Of a stretch of 64,000 nucleotides of DNA, positions 9,938-17,744 are shown piece after piece (within the stretch, counting starts at the first letter, position 1; each line of letters opens with the position of its first letter). The notes under the pieces were generated by a model that was not told the origin of the DNA, did no database searches, and saw only the letters and a list, made by a program, of their open reading frames with translations. The stretch lies in the NCBI RefSeq assembly GCF_020177265.1, contig NZ_JAIVMC010000004.1, positions 62,001-126,000 on the forward strand, given 5' to 3'. The position numbers and the translations under genes are program-made. The stretch comes from Pseudooceanicola marinus. Lineage in GTDB: Bacteria; Pseudomonadota; Alphaproteobacteria; Rhodobacterales; Rhodobacteraceae.

Positions 9938-10410
9938 GGTTCCTCCTCATTGAGGGCGCGATGCTGCGAGGGGGCGCGGCCGGGGTCAAGGGCAAAGCGA
10001 CCCGTCGGGAGCACGATACCGGAGGCGCGGTCGGTGGCGGCGATGATCTGGGGGAGGGGGAGCTGGTAAGACCTCGACGCCACGCACTGGGTGGGGGCTG
10101 TTATACGCGGCGCCGAGGGAAGCCAGTGCAGCTACAAATAGAAGGGTCGGCCCGGGTCATGGCCCGAATGGGATTGGCGTGGGGCGATTTCGGGGCAAAT
10201 TCGGCGATTGTGGCGAAAAATGTCCGATGGCGGGACAGGTGTGGCCGAGGTGCCTTGATCCTGGGGGGCTGGCCACAGTTTCGGGACATTTGCGCCGCTG
10301 TTGCCGGTTGGTGATTGCTGTTCGGTCCCAGTGGCATGTGCGTCGGGGTCTGGTCACCCGCCGCCTGCTCGCCTGGGCCATGGCATGACGGGCATCGCCC
10401 GCCCGGTCAG
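9938..10410. other. 473-base intergenic region with nested inverted repeats
   Basis: No credible gene was found: short frames here lack family features and ribosome-binding sites. The notable content is a nested inverted-repeat structure at 10212-10296, listed separately. Confidence 0.6.
10212..10296. other. Nested inverted repeat, candidate structured RNA
   Basis: Outer stem GGCG (10212-10215) with CGCC (10293-10296). Middle stem AAATGTCC (10218-10225) with GGACATTT (10284-10291), extended by GA/TC across a one-base bulge. Inner stem GTGGCC (10241-10246) with GGCCAC (10271-10276). All three nest in the correct order within 85 bases of otherwise empty sequence. There is no T-run, so it does not look like a simple terminator. 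Strand and function are unknown. Confidence 0.35.
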
Positions 10411-10917
10411 TCAGAGCCCGGCCTCCGTGCCGCCGATGCGCATGCGGAAGGTCAGTTCGTTCACGTCGCCCTGTCGGCTGTAGCAGACATCGCGCGAGAG
10501 GTCGCGGATCAGAAACCAGCCGAACCCGCCTTCGGGCATCGCCTCCAGCGCCTCGGGCAGCGGGGCAGGGTCGCCCATCGGGGCCACGCCATCGGGCATC
10601 GGCCGCCCCTCGTCTCGGATGCGGAAATGCAGCCCGTCGCGTTCCTTCGTGCAGTCGAGGCTGATCCAGCCGCGATCCTCGGCCCCATAGGCGTGCTCGG
10701 CGACGTTGTTCAGCGCCTCGGCCAGCACCAGTTCGACCGTCCCGCGTTCCTCCAGGTCGAACCCCTGCAGGTCGGTCACCACGGTCTGCAGCGCGCGGCG
10801 CACCGACAGGGGCGAGCTGGGGAAGGTCAGGTGCAAGGTGCCGCTGCCCGTCATCGCCTTCATGGCCGCAGCGCCCTGCGGAGGGGCCGCCCGATCTGTC
10901 GAGGGATCAGCCCGCAT
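10411..10917 (-). CDS. Anti-sigma regulatory ATP-binding protein (RsbW/SpoIIAB-like)
   Basis: A 168-residue GHKL-fold ATPase of the HATPase_c_2 type. The N box is EALNNVAEHAYG, the G1 box is RDEGRPMP and the G2 box is GGFGWFLIRDL. Such proteins bind a sigma factor or phosphorylate a STAS-domain antagonist. The gene overlaps the 3' end of the STAS gene by 11 bases, so the two are almost certainly co-translated partners. ATG 10917 lacks a visible ribosome-binding site; ATG 10854, preceded by GAAGG, would give a tighter domain and is a serious alternative. No sigma factor gene is seen nearby. Confidence 0.85.
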   Translation of the reverse strand: MRADPSTDRAAPPQGAAAMKAMTGSGTLHLTFPSSPLSVRRALQTVVTDLQGFDLEERGTVELVLAEALNNVAEHAYGAEDRGWISLDCTKERDGLHFRIRDEGRPMPDGVAPMGDPAPLPEALEAMPEGGFGWFLIRDLSRDVCYSRQGDVNELTFRMRIGGTEAGL

Positions 10918-11245
10918 GGCTGGACACTGCCGTGCGGATGTCGTTGTGGATGGGGAACACGGTGTCCATCCGCGTCAGCCGGAACACCTTGTCGACGTTG
11001 GTGTTGAGCGAGGCAAGCTCCAGCTTCTGGCCCGGCTGCAGCTGTTTCATCGAGGCGACGATGGCGCCCAGGCCGCTGGAGTCGATGAAATCGACCTGGG
11101 TCAGGTCCAGGATGATCCGCCCGTCCAGCCCGTCGGTCGCATTCTGCATCAGGTCCTTGAACCGGATCGCGACCGCCGCATCGATGCGCGCGGCCTGCAC
11201 CGTGATGATCGTGGCGCCGTCACTGGCGTTGATGCTGAACTCCAT
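10907..11245 (-). CDS. STAS-domain anti-sigma factor antagonist
   Basis: A 112-residue single STAS domain like SpoIIAA/RsbV. The conserved DSSGLGAIV motif (about residues 55-63) carries the serine normally phosphorylated by the partner kinase. The sheet/helix pattern runs through ILDLTQVDFID. Together with the overlapping ATP-binding gene it forms a partner-switching module in the cytoplasm. The target may be a sigma factor or a PP2C output protein elsewhere in the genome. Confidence 0.9.
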   Translation of the reverse strand: MEFSINASDGATIITVQAARIDAAVAIRFKDLMQNATDGLDGRIILDLTQVDFIDSSGLGAIVASMKQLQPGQKLELASLNTNVDKVFRLTRMDTVFPIHNDIRTAVSSHAG

Positions 11246-11336
11246 CCCGGGCCTCCCTGGAAAACTGCGGGTGTGGAAACGCTAGACGGCATTCCTTACC
11301 ATTCGGTATGCACGGGTCAGAGAGAGGGAGGGTTTC

Positions 11337-12509
11337 ATGCAGGAAGTCATCATCGCGGGTGCGTCCCGGACCGCCATGGGCGGGTTCCAGGGGGCGTTCA
11401 GCCCGCTCACCGCGTCGGACCTGGGCGGGGCCGCCCTGCGCGCCGCGCTGGCCCAGGCGGGCGTGGACACGGTGGACGAGCTGCTGATGGGCTGCGTCCT
11501 GCCCGCGGGCCAGGGCCAGGCCCCCGCACGTCAGGCGGGGTTCGCCGCCGGGCTGGATGAGGCGGTGCCGGCCACCACGCTGAACAAGATGTGCGGGTCC
11601 GGCATGAAGGCGGCGATGATGGCCTTCGACCAGATCGCCCTGGGCCATGCGGCGGTGATGGGCGCGGGCGGCATGGAAAGCATGACCAACGCCCCTTACC
11701 TGCTGCCCGCCATGCGGGGCGGGGCCCGTCTGGGGCATGGGCGCACCGTCGACCACATGTTCCTCGACGGCCTTGAGGACGCCTATGACAAGGGGCGCCT
11801 GATGGGCACCTTCGCCGAGGATTGCGCCGAGGCCTTCCAGTTCACACGACAGGCCCAGGACGACTACGCCCTGGCCTCGCTGGAACGGGCGCTTGCCGCC
11901 CAGAGCTCCGGTGCCTTCGAGGGCGAGATCACCCCTGTGGAGATCGCCTCGCGCAAGGGCGCGGTGACCGTCGCGGCGGATGAGCAGCCCGGCCTCGCCC
12001 GGCCGGACAAGATCCCGCAGCTGAAACCGGCCTTCCGCGAAGGCGGCACGGTGACGGCGGCCAATTCCTCCTCGATCTCCGACGGGGCGGCGGCCCTGGT
12101 GCTGGCCTCCCGCGCCACGGCCCGGGCACGCGGTCTGCCGATCCGGGCGCAGATCATGGGCCACGCCAGCCACGCCCATGCCCCGGCCAATTTCCCAACG
12201 GCCCCGGTGCCGGCGGCGCAAAAACTGCTGAAGAAGCTTGGTTGGGCCGTGACGGACGTGGACCTGTGGGAGGTGAACGAGGCCTTCGCCGTGGTTCCCA
12301 TGGCCTTCATGTCGGAAATGGGGCTGTCCCATGATCGGGTGAACGTGAATGGCGGCGCCTGCGCCCTGGGCCATCCGATCGGCGCCTCGGGGGCGCGGAT
12401 CATCGTCACCCTGCTGAACGCGATGGAGGCGCGCGACGCGAAACGCGGGGTCGCCGCCATCTGCATCGGCGGCGGCGAGGGGACGGCGATCGCCATCGAA
12501 CGCCCCTGA
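11337..12509 (+). CDS. Acetyl-CoA acetyltransferase (thiolase)
   Basis: A 390-residue thiolase. The acyl-accepting Cys86 is in NKMCGSGMK. His346 in GGACALGHPIGAS and Cys376 in CIGGGEGTA complete the active site. Biosynthetic thiolases (PhaA/AtoB type) of about 390 residues condense two acetyl-CoA, while degradative ones cleave beta-ketoacyl-CoA; the sequence alone does not decide. The ATG at 11337 follows an AGAGAGAGGGAGGG ribosome-binding region. It is divergent from the STAS gene, with a 91-base gap. A reverse-oriented repeat copy follows the stop. Confidence 0.92.
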   Translation: MQEVIIAGASRTAMGGFQGAFSPLTASDLGGAALRAALAQAGVDTVDELLMGCVLPAGQGQAPARQAGFAAGLDEAVPATTLNKMCGSGMKAAMMAFDQIALGHAAVMGAGGMESMTNAPYLLPAMRGGARLGHGRTVDHMFLDGLEDAYDKGRLMGTFAEDCAEAFQFTRQAQDDYALASLERALAAQSSGAFEGEITPVEIASRKGAVTVAADEQPGLARPDKIPQLKPAFREGGTVTAANSSSISDGAAALVLASRATARARGLPIRAQIMGHASHAHAPANFPTAPVPAAQKLLKKLGWAVTDVDLWEVNEAFAVVPMAFMSEMGLSHDRVNVNGGACALGHPIGASGARIIVTLLNAMEARDAKRGVAAICIGGGEGTAIAIERP

Positions 12510-12545
12510 TCCGAGGCCGGGCGGGCGGCGCCCCCCCTTTCCCTA

Positions 12546-12616
12546 TTTGTTGGCCTCAAATATCCTCCGGGGTGAATTGCAGCCCCCGGCGCCGCAAGAG
12601 GGGGCAGACAGCCCCC
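12546..12616 (-). repeat. Intergenic double-hairpin repeat, copy R3 (reverse orientation)
   Basis: Read on the minus strand it has hairpin 1 GGGGGC-tgtct-GCCCCC, a second inverted repeat TTGCGGC / GCTGCAA, and the tail CCCCGGAGGATATTTGAGGCC. It starts 37 bases after the thiolase stop and runs towards the LysE gene. The second stem has a different sequence from R1 and R2 but keeps the pairing, except for one G-T position. Confidence 0.7.
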
Positions 12617-12688
12617 TCCCCTCTCAGCAGGAACGACCAAGATGATCCAGATTTCTTCCCTTGTCCCTCGCCCCGCCGGGGCCCACGC

Positions 12689-13309
12689 ATGAGCTTCGAG
12701 GGCTGGACCGTCTTCGCGCTCTTCTGGGTGCTCTTCGTCACCACGCCGGGGCCGAATGCGGTCAACTGCATCCAGAACGGCATGACCCTGGGCTTCCCCC
12801 GCGCGCTTTGGGGCGTGGCGGGGATCCTGACCCAGGCGACGCTTTTCCTCTTTGCCTCCGCGGCCGGGATCACGGCGCTGATCGCTGCCTCGCCCACCGG
12901 GTTCCTGGTGGCGAAATACCTGGGCGCCGCCTTCCTGATCTGGACGGGGATCCGCGGCTGGATGAACGCCCGGCGCCCCCCGGCCGCCACGGACCGGCCG
13001 GGCCATTCGGTCTATATCCGCGCCTTCCTGATCGCCACGATCAACCCGAAGTCCGTGGCGGGCTACTTGGCGGCCTTCTCGCAGTTCGTGCAGCCCGATG
13101 TCCCGATCTGGAGCCAGATGGCCGTCATCGTGCCGACCGCGCTGACCATCACCACCGCCAGCTACGTGACCTACACCGCGCTTGGCGTCTTCGTCGGTCG
13201 TGCCGCCCTTGGGGCCGTCTTCAACACCTGGTTCCGGCGCGCCATGGCGGTCTGTTTCATTGTCTACGGGGTGCTTCTGGGGGCGTCCTCGCTGCCGGCC
13301 CGGTCCTGA
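12689..13309 (+). CDS. LysE/RhtB-family amino-acid exporter
   Basis: A 206-residue membrane protein with six hydrophobic segments. The family motif near the N terminus is TTPGPNAVNCIQNG. A second hallmark is FLIATINPKSVAGYLAAF. These exporters expel amino acids or related metabolites through the inner membrane. The frame is open from 12572, but that upstream part is the intergenic repeat. ATG 12689 gives the normal family length and begins right at the first helix. The substrate is unknown. Confidence 0.88.
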   Translation: MSFEGWTVFALFWVLFVTTPGPNAVNCIQNGMTLGFPRALWGVAGILTQATLFLFASAAGITALIAASPTGFLVAKYLGAAFLIWTGIRGWMNARRPPAATDRPGHSVYIRAFLIATINPKSVAGYLAAFSQFVQPDVPIWSQMAVIVPTALTITTASYVTYTALGVFVGRAALGAVFNTWFRRAMAVCFIVYGVLLGASSLPARS

Positions 13310-13361
13310 GTCGGGGCGTCGAGGCTCGACGGCGCGAAGGTGAGAGGCTATCTGGGCGGCC

Positions 13362-14009
13362 ATGAGTGACGTCTACACGCCCCCCGATACCCCCCTGTCG
13401 GTGATCCACGAGGATCACGAGCTGCTGATCGTCGACAAGCCCACGGGCCTTCTGTCCGTGCCGGGCCGGGGGGAGCACCTGGCTGATTGCTTGCTGACCC
13501 GCGTGCAGGCGGCCTTTCCCACGGCGCTTCTGGTGCACCGGCTGGACCGGGACACCTCCGGCCTGATGGTCTTTGCCATGACGCCGCACGCGCAGCGCCA
13601 CCTCGGCCTGCAGTTCGAACACCGCCGGGTGAAGAAGACCTATGTCGCCCGGGTCCATGGGCGGCTGGAGCCGAAGACCGGCACCGTGGACCTGCCGTTG
13701 ATCGTCGACTGGCCGAACCGCCCCAAGCAGATGGTCGACCATGAGAATGGCAAGCCCGCCGTGACCGACTGGAAGGTGGTGAAGGCCTCGGATGCCGAAA
13801 GCCGGGTGCGGCTGTTTCCACAGACGGGTCGGTCGCACCAGTTGCGGGTGCACATGCTGGCGCTTGGCCATCCGATCCTGGGCGATCCCTTCTACGCCGA
13901 GGGTGAGGCCCGCGACCATCCGCGCCTGATGCTGCATTCCGAAGAGCTGCGCCTGCTGCACCCCGAAGGCGGGCAGGGGATGAAGTTCCGCGCCAAGGCG
14001 CCGTTCTGA
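13362..14009 (+). CDS. RluA-family RNA pseudouridine synthase
   Basis: A 215-residue pseudouridine synthase. The catalytic Asp62 lies in VHRLDRDTSG, the defining RluA motif. The later motifs QTGRSHQLRVHMLALGHPILGDP and HSEELRL fit the family. No S4 RNA-binding domain is present, as in RluA itself (23S position 746 and tRNA position 32), so a RluA-type rather than RluC/D-type target is likely. The gene is convergent with the kinase-like gene, and a repeat cluster lies between them. Confidence 0.9.
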   Translation: MSDVYTPPDTPLSVIHEDHELLIVDKPTGLLSVPGRGEHLADCLLTRVQAAFPTALLVHRLDRDTSGLMVFAMTPHAQRHLGLQFEHRRVKKTYVARVHGRLEPKTGTVDLPLIVDWPNRPKQMVDHENGKPAVTDWKVVKASDAESRVRLFPQTGRSHQLRVHMLALGHPILGDPFYAEGEARDHPRLMLHSEELRLLHPEGGQGMKFRAKAPF

Positions 14010-14016
14010 GGGCGTG

Positions 14017-14124
14017 AGAGGGGGCTCTGCCCCCGTCGCCGGACGGCGGCAAATCGAAGGGAGAGGGGGCTCTGCCCCCGTCGCCTTTGGCGCCTCCCCC
14101 GGGATATTTCTGGCCAACAAATAG
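14017..14124 (+). repeat. Intergenic double-hairpin repeat, copy R4 (partial duplicate)
   Basis: Begins 8 bases after the RluA-type gene stop. The unit GAGAGGGGGCTCTGCCCCCG occurs twice, near 14016 and 14062. The second copy continues with hairpin 2 GTCGCC-ttt-GGCGCC and the tail CCCCGGGATATTTCTGGCCAAC. Hairpin 2 has wholly different bases from R1 while keeping almost the same stem. The first copy lacks the tail. Confidence 0.75.
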
Positions 14125-14150
14125 GGGGAAGCGGGCGCCTCTGGGGGCGT

Positions 14151-15176
14151 TCACCGCTTGAGGATACGGTCGGTCAGGTTCTGGCGGTTGGCCATCAGGG
14201 TATCGATCTGCGGCGATAGCGCGGGATCGCGCAGGCGCAGGGTCTCGATCTCGTCCAGGCGGTTGGCGGCGATCAGCGACAGCAGGTCGCCGCGCACCTT
14301 GCCTGCCTCGTCGCGGGGCAACTGCGCCACGGGCTGCACCTTCTCCGACAGGCTTTCCGGCAGCAGGGTGCGCAGCGCCTCCTGGCTCATGGCGGTCTCC
14401 ACGAAGGTATAGAGGCCGGTGCCGCGCCCGGGCAGGGCATAGGTGGCGACGTGATGGGCCGTCACCGGCTGGTCCTTCAGGCGGGCCGCTATCTTCGGCC
14501 CGTTGCGCTCGATCCGATCCTCGGTGCCCTCGCCGTCGGACCAGTCCAGGAGGTCGCGGGTGATCCAGTTGTAGAGCCGCTTGCCGGTCTTCATCCAGAT
14601 CCGGGTGGGCAGCGCCTTGTGCGCCAGCATGGCGCGTTCGGCCGGCGTCAGCAGGTGGCGGGCATAGGCGCGCTTCTGCTTCAGCAGGTGGCGCAGGTCC
14701 TCCCGCGCCATGGTGCGGAAAAGCGGGCCGCGAAAGCGATGCACCGAGGCCAGCTGAAAGTCGATCACCGCCGCGCCGCCATCGGGGCGCATCAGCCAGT
14801 TTTGCGGCTTGGCGATGTCGTTATGGGTGACGCCCCGGCGGCGCATCTCGCGCAAGAGTCGCTTGGCATCGCGGTAGAAGGCCGCGTCGGCGGGTTTCGC
14901 CAGTTGCAGCGGCGTGCCTTCGGACCAGCCGCGCAGGATGCCCTCGCGGTCATAGCGGATCAGCTCGGGGCAGCCCTCGATCCCCTGCACGGCGCGCAGG
15001 CCCCGCACCTCGCGCCGGGCCAGCAGCCGGGCCACGGGGCGCGACCACAGGGGCAGCTCGTCCAGCTTGCGCAGGGCGACGCGGCGATCCGGCGCGCCGG
15101 CCAGGTGCCCCGACACGGTTTCCGAGAAGGGATCGCGCTTCAGCACGGTGACGGGGATGAAGACGGGGTCGGTCAC
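14151..15176 (-). CDS. Kinase-like protein with acyl-adenylate-ligase-like C-terminal tail
   Basis: A 341-residue protein. The N-terminal part (about 1-170) looks like a minimal protein-kinase/RIO/Kdo-kinase fold. A VALRK lysine is near residue 37, a catalytic-loop motif HNDIAKPQNW places Asp120 and Asn126, and VIDFQLA provides the metal-binding Asp139. The C-terminal part (about 235-312) resembles the end of acyl-CoA synthetases. It contains a T-A-x(2)-V-x-T-Y-x-LPGRGTGLYTFVE stretch, then LPRDEAGKVRGDLLSLIA, similar to the A10 motif whose lysine acts in adenylation. The adenylate-binding core is absent. The substrate is unknown. GC and codon use match the neighbours. Confidence 0.65.
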   Translation of the reverse strand: MTDPVFIPVTVLKRDPFSETVSGHLAGAPDRRVALRKLDELPLWSRPVARLLARREVRGLRAVQGIEGCPELIRYDREGILRGWSEGTPLQLAKPADAAFYRDAKRLLREMRRRGVTHNDIAKPQNWLMRPDGGAAVIDFQLASVHRFRGPLFRTMAREDLRHLLKQKRAYARHLLTPAERAMLAHKALPTRIWMKTGKRLYNWITRDLLDWSDGEGTEDRIERNGPKIAARLKDQPVTAHHVATYALPGRGTGLYTFVETAMSQEALRTLLPESLSEKVQPVAQLPRDEAGKVRGDLLSLIAANRLDEIETLRLRDPALSPQIDTLMANRQNLTDRILKR

Positions 15177-15326
15177 GGGACGGGTCTCTCGGGGTTGGGG
15201 CGGCGCTGCCGGGTCCTGAGGCGTTGCCGCATCTAGCAGGGCGCCGGGCCGGGGGGCAAGCGCGGGGCGCCTTTCCCGGCCCGTCCCGGCGGGTTAGGGA
15301 AGGGGCAGCAAAGACAGGAGGGCCCC

Positions 15327-15722
15327 ATGGCCAAGATGATCCATTCCATGATCCGGGTGCTGGAGGAGGCGCGGTCCGTCGCTTTCTACGAAACGGCTTT
15401 CGGGCTGAGCGTGGCGCAGAAGCTGGATTTCGAGAGCTTCGCCCTGATCTACATGTCCAACGCTGAAACCGGGTTCGAACTGGAACTGACGCTGAACAAG
15501 GACCGCACGGAGCCCTATGACCTGGGCGACGGCTACGGCCACCTGGCGGTTTCCGTCGAGGATGTCGAGGCCGAGCACGCCCGGCTGACCGAGGCGGGCC
15601 TGGCCCCGCGCAAGATCGTCGAATTCGCCCCCGACGGACAGTTCATCGCCAAGTTCTTCTTCATCGCCGATCCCGACGGCTACGAGATCGAGGTGATCGA
15701 GCGCGGCGGGCGGTTCCTCTGA
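15327..15722 (+). CDS. VOC-family protein, glyoxalase I-like
   Basis: A 131-residue two-module VOC protein, the usual length for bacterial lactoylglutathione lyase. Candidate metal ligands are His6 (MIHSMIRV), a Glu in FELELTLN, His72 (YGHLAVSV) and the Glu in YEIEVIERG, matching the H/E/H/E pattern of glyoxalase I. It would detoxify methylglyoxal as the glutathione adduct in the cytoplasm. ATG 15327 follows an AGGAGGG ribosome-binding site. Related fosfomycin-resistance and dioxygenase proteins share the fold, so the substrate is not certain. Confidence 0.82.
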   Translation: MAKMIHSMIRVLEEARSVAFYETAFGLSVAQKLDFESFALIYMSNAETGFELELTLNKDRTEPYDLGDGYGHLAVSVEDVEAEHARLTEAGLAPRKIVEFAPDGQFIAKFFFIADPDGYEIEVIERGGRFL

Positions 15723-15726
15723 GAGG

Positions 15727-15790
15727 ACCGGCCCTTGGCCGGTGGCCTCCGGCGGGAGTACTTGGGACAAGGTGAAGACAGGGGCGATGC
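15727..15790 (+). repeat. Intergenic hairpin repeat, copy R5 (lacks hairpin 1)
   Basis: Begins right after the VOC gene stop. Only one hairpin, ACCGGCC-ctt-GGCCGGT, is present. It is followed by the tail-like CCTCCGGCGGGAGTACTT and GGTGAAGACAGGGG, which is also seen in R1. The stem is perfect but its bases differ from those in all other copies. Confidence 0.6.
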
Positions 15791-15880
15791 GGCCTGCCCC
15801 GGCGTGGCCGACTTTGGCCAGGGGCGGGTCCCGCAGGATGTCGAAGGAGGCCACGCTGGCCCGACCGGGCACTGCCTCCC

Positions 15881-15945
15881 CTGCTTCACTTCGTCGAAAA
15901 TACCTCCGGGGGAGTCGCCCGCAGGGCGGCGGGGGCAGAGCCCCC
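15881..15945 (-). repeat. Intergenic double-hairpin repeat, copy R6 (reverse orientation)
   Basis: On the minus strand it reads hairpin 1 GGGGGCTCTGCCCCC, hairpin 2 GCCGCCC-tgc-GGGCGAC, then CCCCCGGAGGTATTTTCGAC and GAAGTGAAGCAGGGG. With R5 it forms an inverted pair about 220 bases across. Confidence 0.7.
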
Positions 15946-15980
15946 TTGCCTGCCGGGTCCGTCCTAGCGAAACGTGGCCG

Positions 15981-16014
15981 AATGACAAAAGGGGAGGTCC
16001 TAGACCTCCCCTTT
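15981..16014 (-). terminator. Terminator of the aldehyde dehydrogenase gene
   Basis: Perfect 12-bp stem AAAGGGGAGGTC / GACCTCCCCTTT (15988-15999 and 16003-16014) with a 3-base loop. On the minus strand it is followed by TTTTGTCATT. It lies 26 bases beyond the stop codon of the minus-strand gene. Confidence 0.9.
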
Positions 16015-16039
16015 CTCGTGACAGAGTCCCTTTCCGGGA

Positions 16040-17485
16040 TCAGGCGGTCTTGGCGTCCCAGCCGGAGACGGCCTTGACCTCCAGGAAATCCTCCAGCCCC
16101 CAGATGCCGCCCTCGCGCCCGTTGCCCGAGGCCTTCATGCCGCCGAAGGGCGCACCCGCGCCGCGCGGCTGGCCGTTCATCTCCACCATGCCGGAGCGCA
16201 GGGACAGGGCCATGCGGTTGGCGCGTTCCCCATCCGTGGTCTGGACGTAGTTGGTCAGACCGTAGGGCGTGTCGTTGGCGATGGCGATAGCCTCTTCTTC
16301 CGTGTCGAAGGGCATGATCGTCAGGACGGGGCCGAAGATTTCCTCGCGGGCGATGGTCATCTGGTTGTTGGCATCGGCAAAGACCGTGGGCCGCACGAAG
16401 AAGCCGCGGTTGAAGCCCTCGGGCCGGCCGGTGCCGCCGGCGACCAGGCGGGCGCCTTCGTCGATGCCTTTCTGGATCAGGCCCTGGATCTTCTCGAACT
16501 GGCTGGCGTTCACCACCGGACCGATATGGCGGCCTTCCTGCGAGGCAGGGCCGACGGTGATCTTCTCGGCCACGGCGGCGGCTTCTTCCACGGCGGCATC
16601 GTAGCGGTCGCGCTGCACCAGCATGCGCGAGGGGGCGTTACAGCTCTGGCCGGAGTTGTTCATCATGTGCAGCACGCCGCGCTTCACCGCCTTGTCGTCG
16701 GCATCGGAGAAGATCACGTTGGCGCCCTTGCCGCCCAGCTCCAGGTGCACCTTCTTCAGGGTCTTGGCGGCATTCTGCGAGATCGCGATGCCCGCGCGGG
16801 TGGACCCGGTGAAGGACACCATGTCGACGTCGGGGTGGCCCGACAGGGCCGAACCGACACCGGCGCCGTCGCCGTTCACCAGGTTGAAGACGCCCTTGGG
16901 CACGCCGGCCTCGTCCATCATCTCGGCAAAGAGCAGCGCGTTCAGCGGGCTTTCCTCCGAGGGTTTCAGCACCATGGTGCAGCCCGCGATCAGCGCCGCG
17001 ATCACCTTCAGCGTGACCTGGTTCATCGGCCAGTTCCACGGCGTGATCAGGGCGCAGACGCCGACGGCCTCGTAGACGATGCGGTCATTGGGGGCGTGAT
17101 CGCCCAGCGGGCGCACGAATTCGAAGGTCTTGGCGGCGCGCAGGAAATTCTTGGTGTGGGAGAAACCGGCCCCCCACTGGGCGCTGCGCGACAGGTCGAT
17201 GGGGGCGCCCATCTCGGTGGAGATCGCCTGGGCCATCTCTTCCTTGCGGCGCTCGTAGATCTCCAGGAACTTCTCGACGATGGCGATGCGGTCCGCCGGC
17301 GGCGTGGCCATCCAGGCGGGGAAGGCTGCCTTGGCGGCGGCCACGGCGCGGTCCGCGTCGGCCTCGGAGCCCAGAGAGATCACCGCGCAGGGATCCTCGG
17401 TCGAGGGGTCGATCACCTGGTGGTCGCGGGGCTCAAGCGGGGCGACCCACTGGCCGTCGATGTAGAAGTCGCGTTTCTCGATCAT
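16040..17485 (-). CDS. NAD(P)-dependent aldehyde dehydrogenase
   Basis: A 481-residue ALDH-superfamily enzyme. The catalytic nucleophile is Cys282 in NSGQSCNAPSR and the general base is Glu249 in LELGGKGAN. Cofactor-binding segments ITPWNWP and SFTGSTRAG are intact. It oxidises an aldehyde to the acid in the cytoplasm. It is a close relative of the aldehyde dehydrogenase at 60033-61475 (same domain order, similar motifs), but substrate specificity cannot be assigned. It stands as a single gene between a strong terminator and a 259-base gap. Confidence 0.92.
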   Translation of the reverse strand: MIEKRDFYIDGQWVAPLEPRDHQVIDPSTEDPCAVISLGSEADADRAVAAAKAAFPAWMATPPADRIAIVEKFLEIYERRKEEMAQAISTEMGAPIDLSRSAQWGAGFSHTKNFLRAAKTFEFVRPLGDHAPNDRIVYEAVGVCALITPWNWPMNQVTLKVIAALIAGCTMVLKPSEESPLNALLFAEMMDEAGVPKGVFNLVNGDGAGVGSALSGHPDVDMVSFTGSTRAGIAISQNAAKTLKKVHLELGGKGANVIFSDADDKAVKRGVLHMMNNSGQSCNAPSRMLVQRDRYDAAVEEAAAVAEKITVGPASQEGRHIGPVVNASQFEKIQGLIQKGIDEGARLVAGGTGRPEGFNRGFFVRPTVFADANNQMTIAREEIFGPVLTIMPFDTEEEAIAIANDTPYGLTNYVQTTDGERANRMALSLRSGMVEMNGQPRGAGAPFGGMKASGNGREGGIWGLEDFLEVKAVSGWDAKTA

Positions 17486-17744
17486 GGGGCTGTCCTTCGG
17501 TCGTCTTTAATTTCGCTGTGCGGGACGTGGTTTTGCAATCTTCGCGATCACTGTGTCACTCTGCGCGGGGCTGGGCAAGATCCCTCCGCCACTGCCCGGT
17601 GCGCTGGCGTCGTGCAATGCGCCAGCCTCCGCCGTCCTGGCGGGCGTATTGACGCGGGCAGGGGCGCAGCCCTGCCAACGGGGGTGCAAAACGTCCTGAC
17701 GCCCACTAGATATGTCGGAAGACACATCCTGACAGGAGGACACC

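Larger units (their letters stand above)
15723..16039. other. Intergenic region with an inverted pair of repeats
   Basis: The 317 bases between the VOC and aldehyde dehydrogenase genes hold repeat copies R5 (forward) and R6 (reverse) facing each other, and then a strong terminator for the minus-strand gene. I see no gene. Confidence 0.65.

Noticed and set aside
12572-12688. An N-terminal extension of the LysE exporter from ATG 12572
   Set aside because: These 39 codons are mostly intergenic repeat and encode a basic, Pro-rich stretch not seen in the family.
17603-17626. Inverted repeat GCTGGCG / CGCCAGC upstream of the peroxiredoxin
   Set aside because: A 7-bp GC-rich pairing with a 10-base loop is expected by chance in this base composition and has no supporting context.
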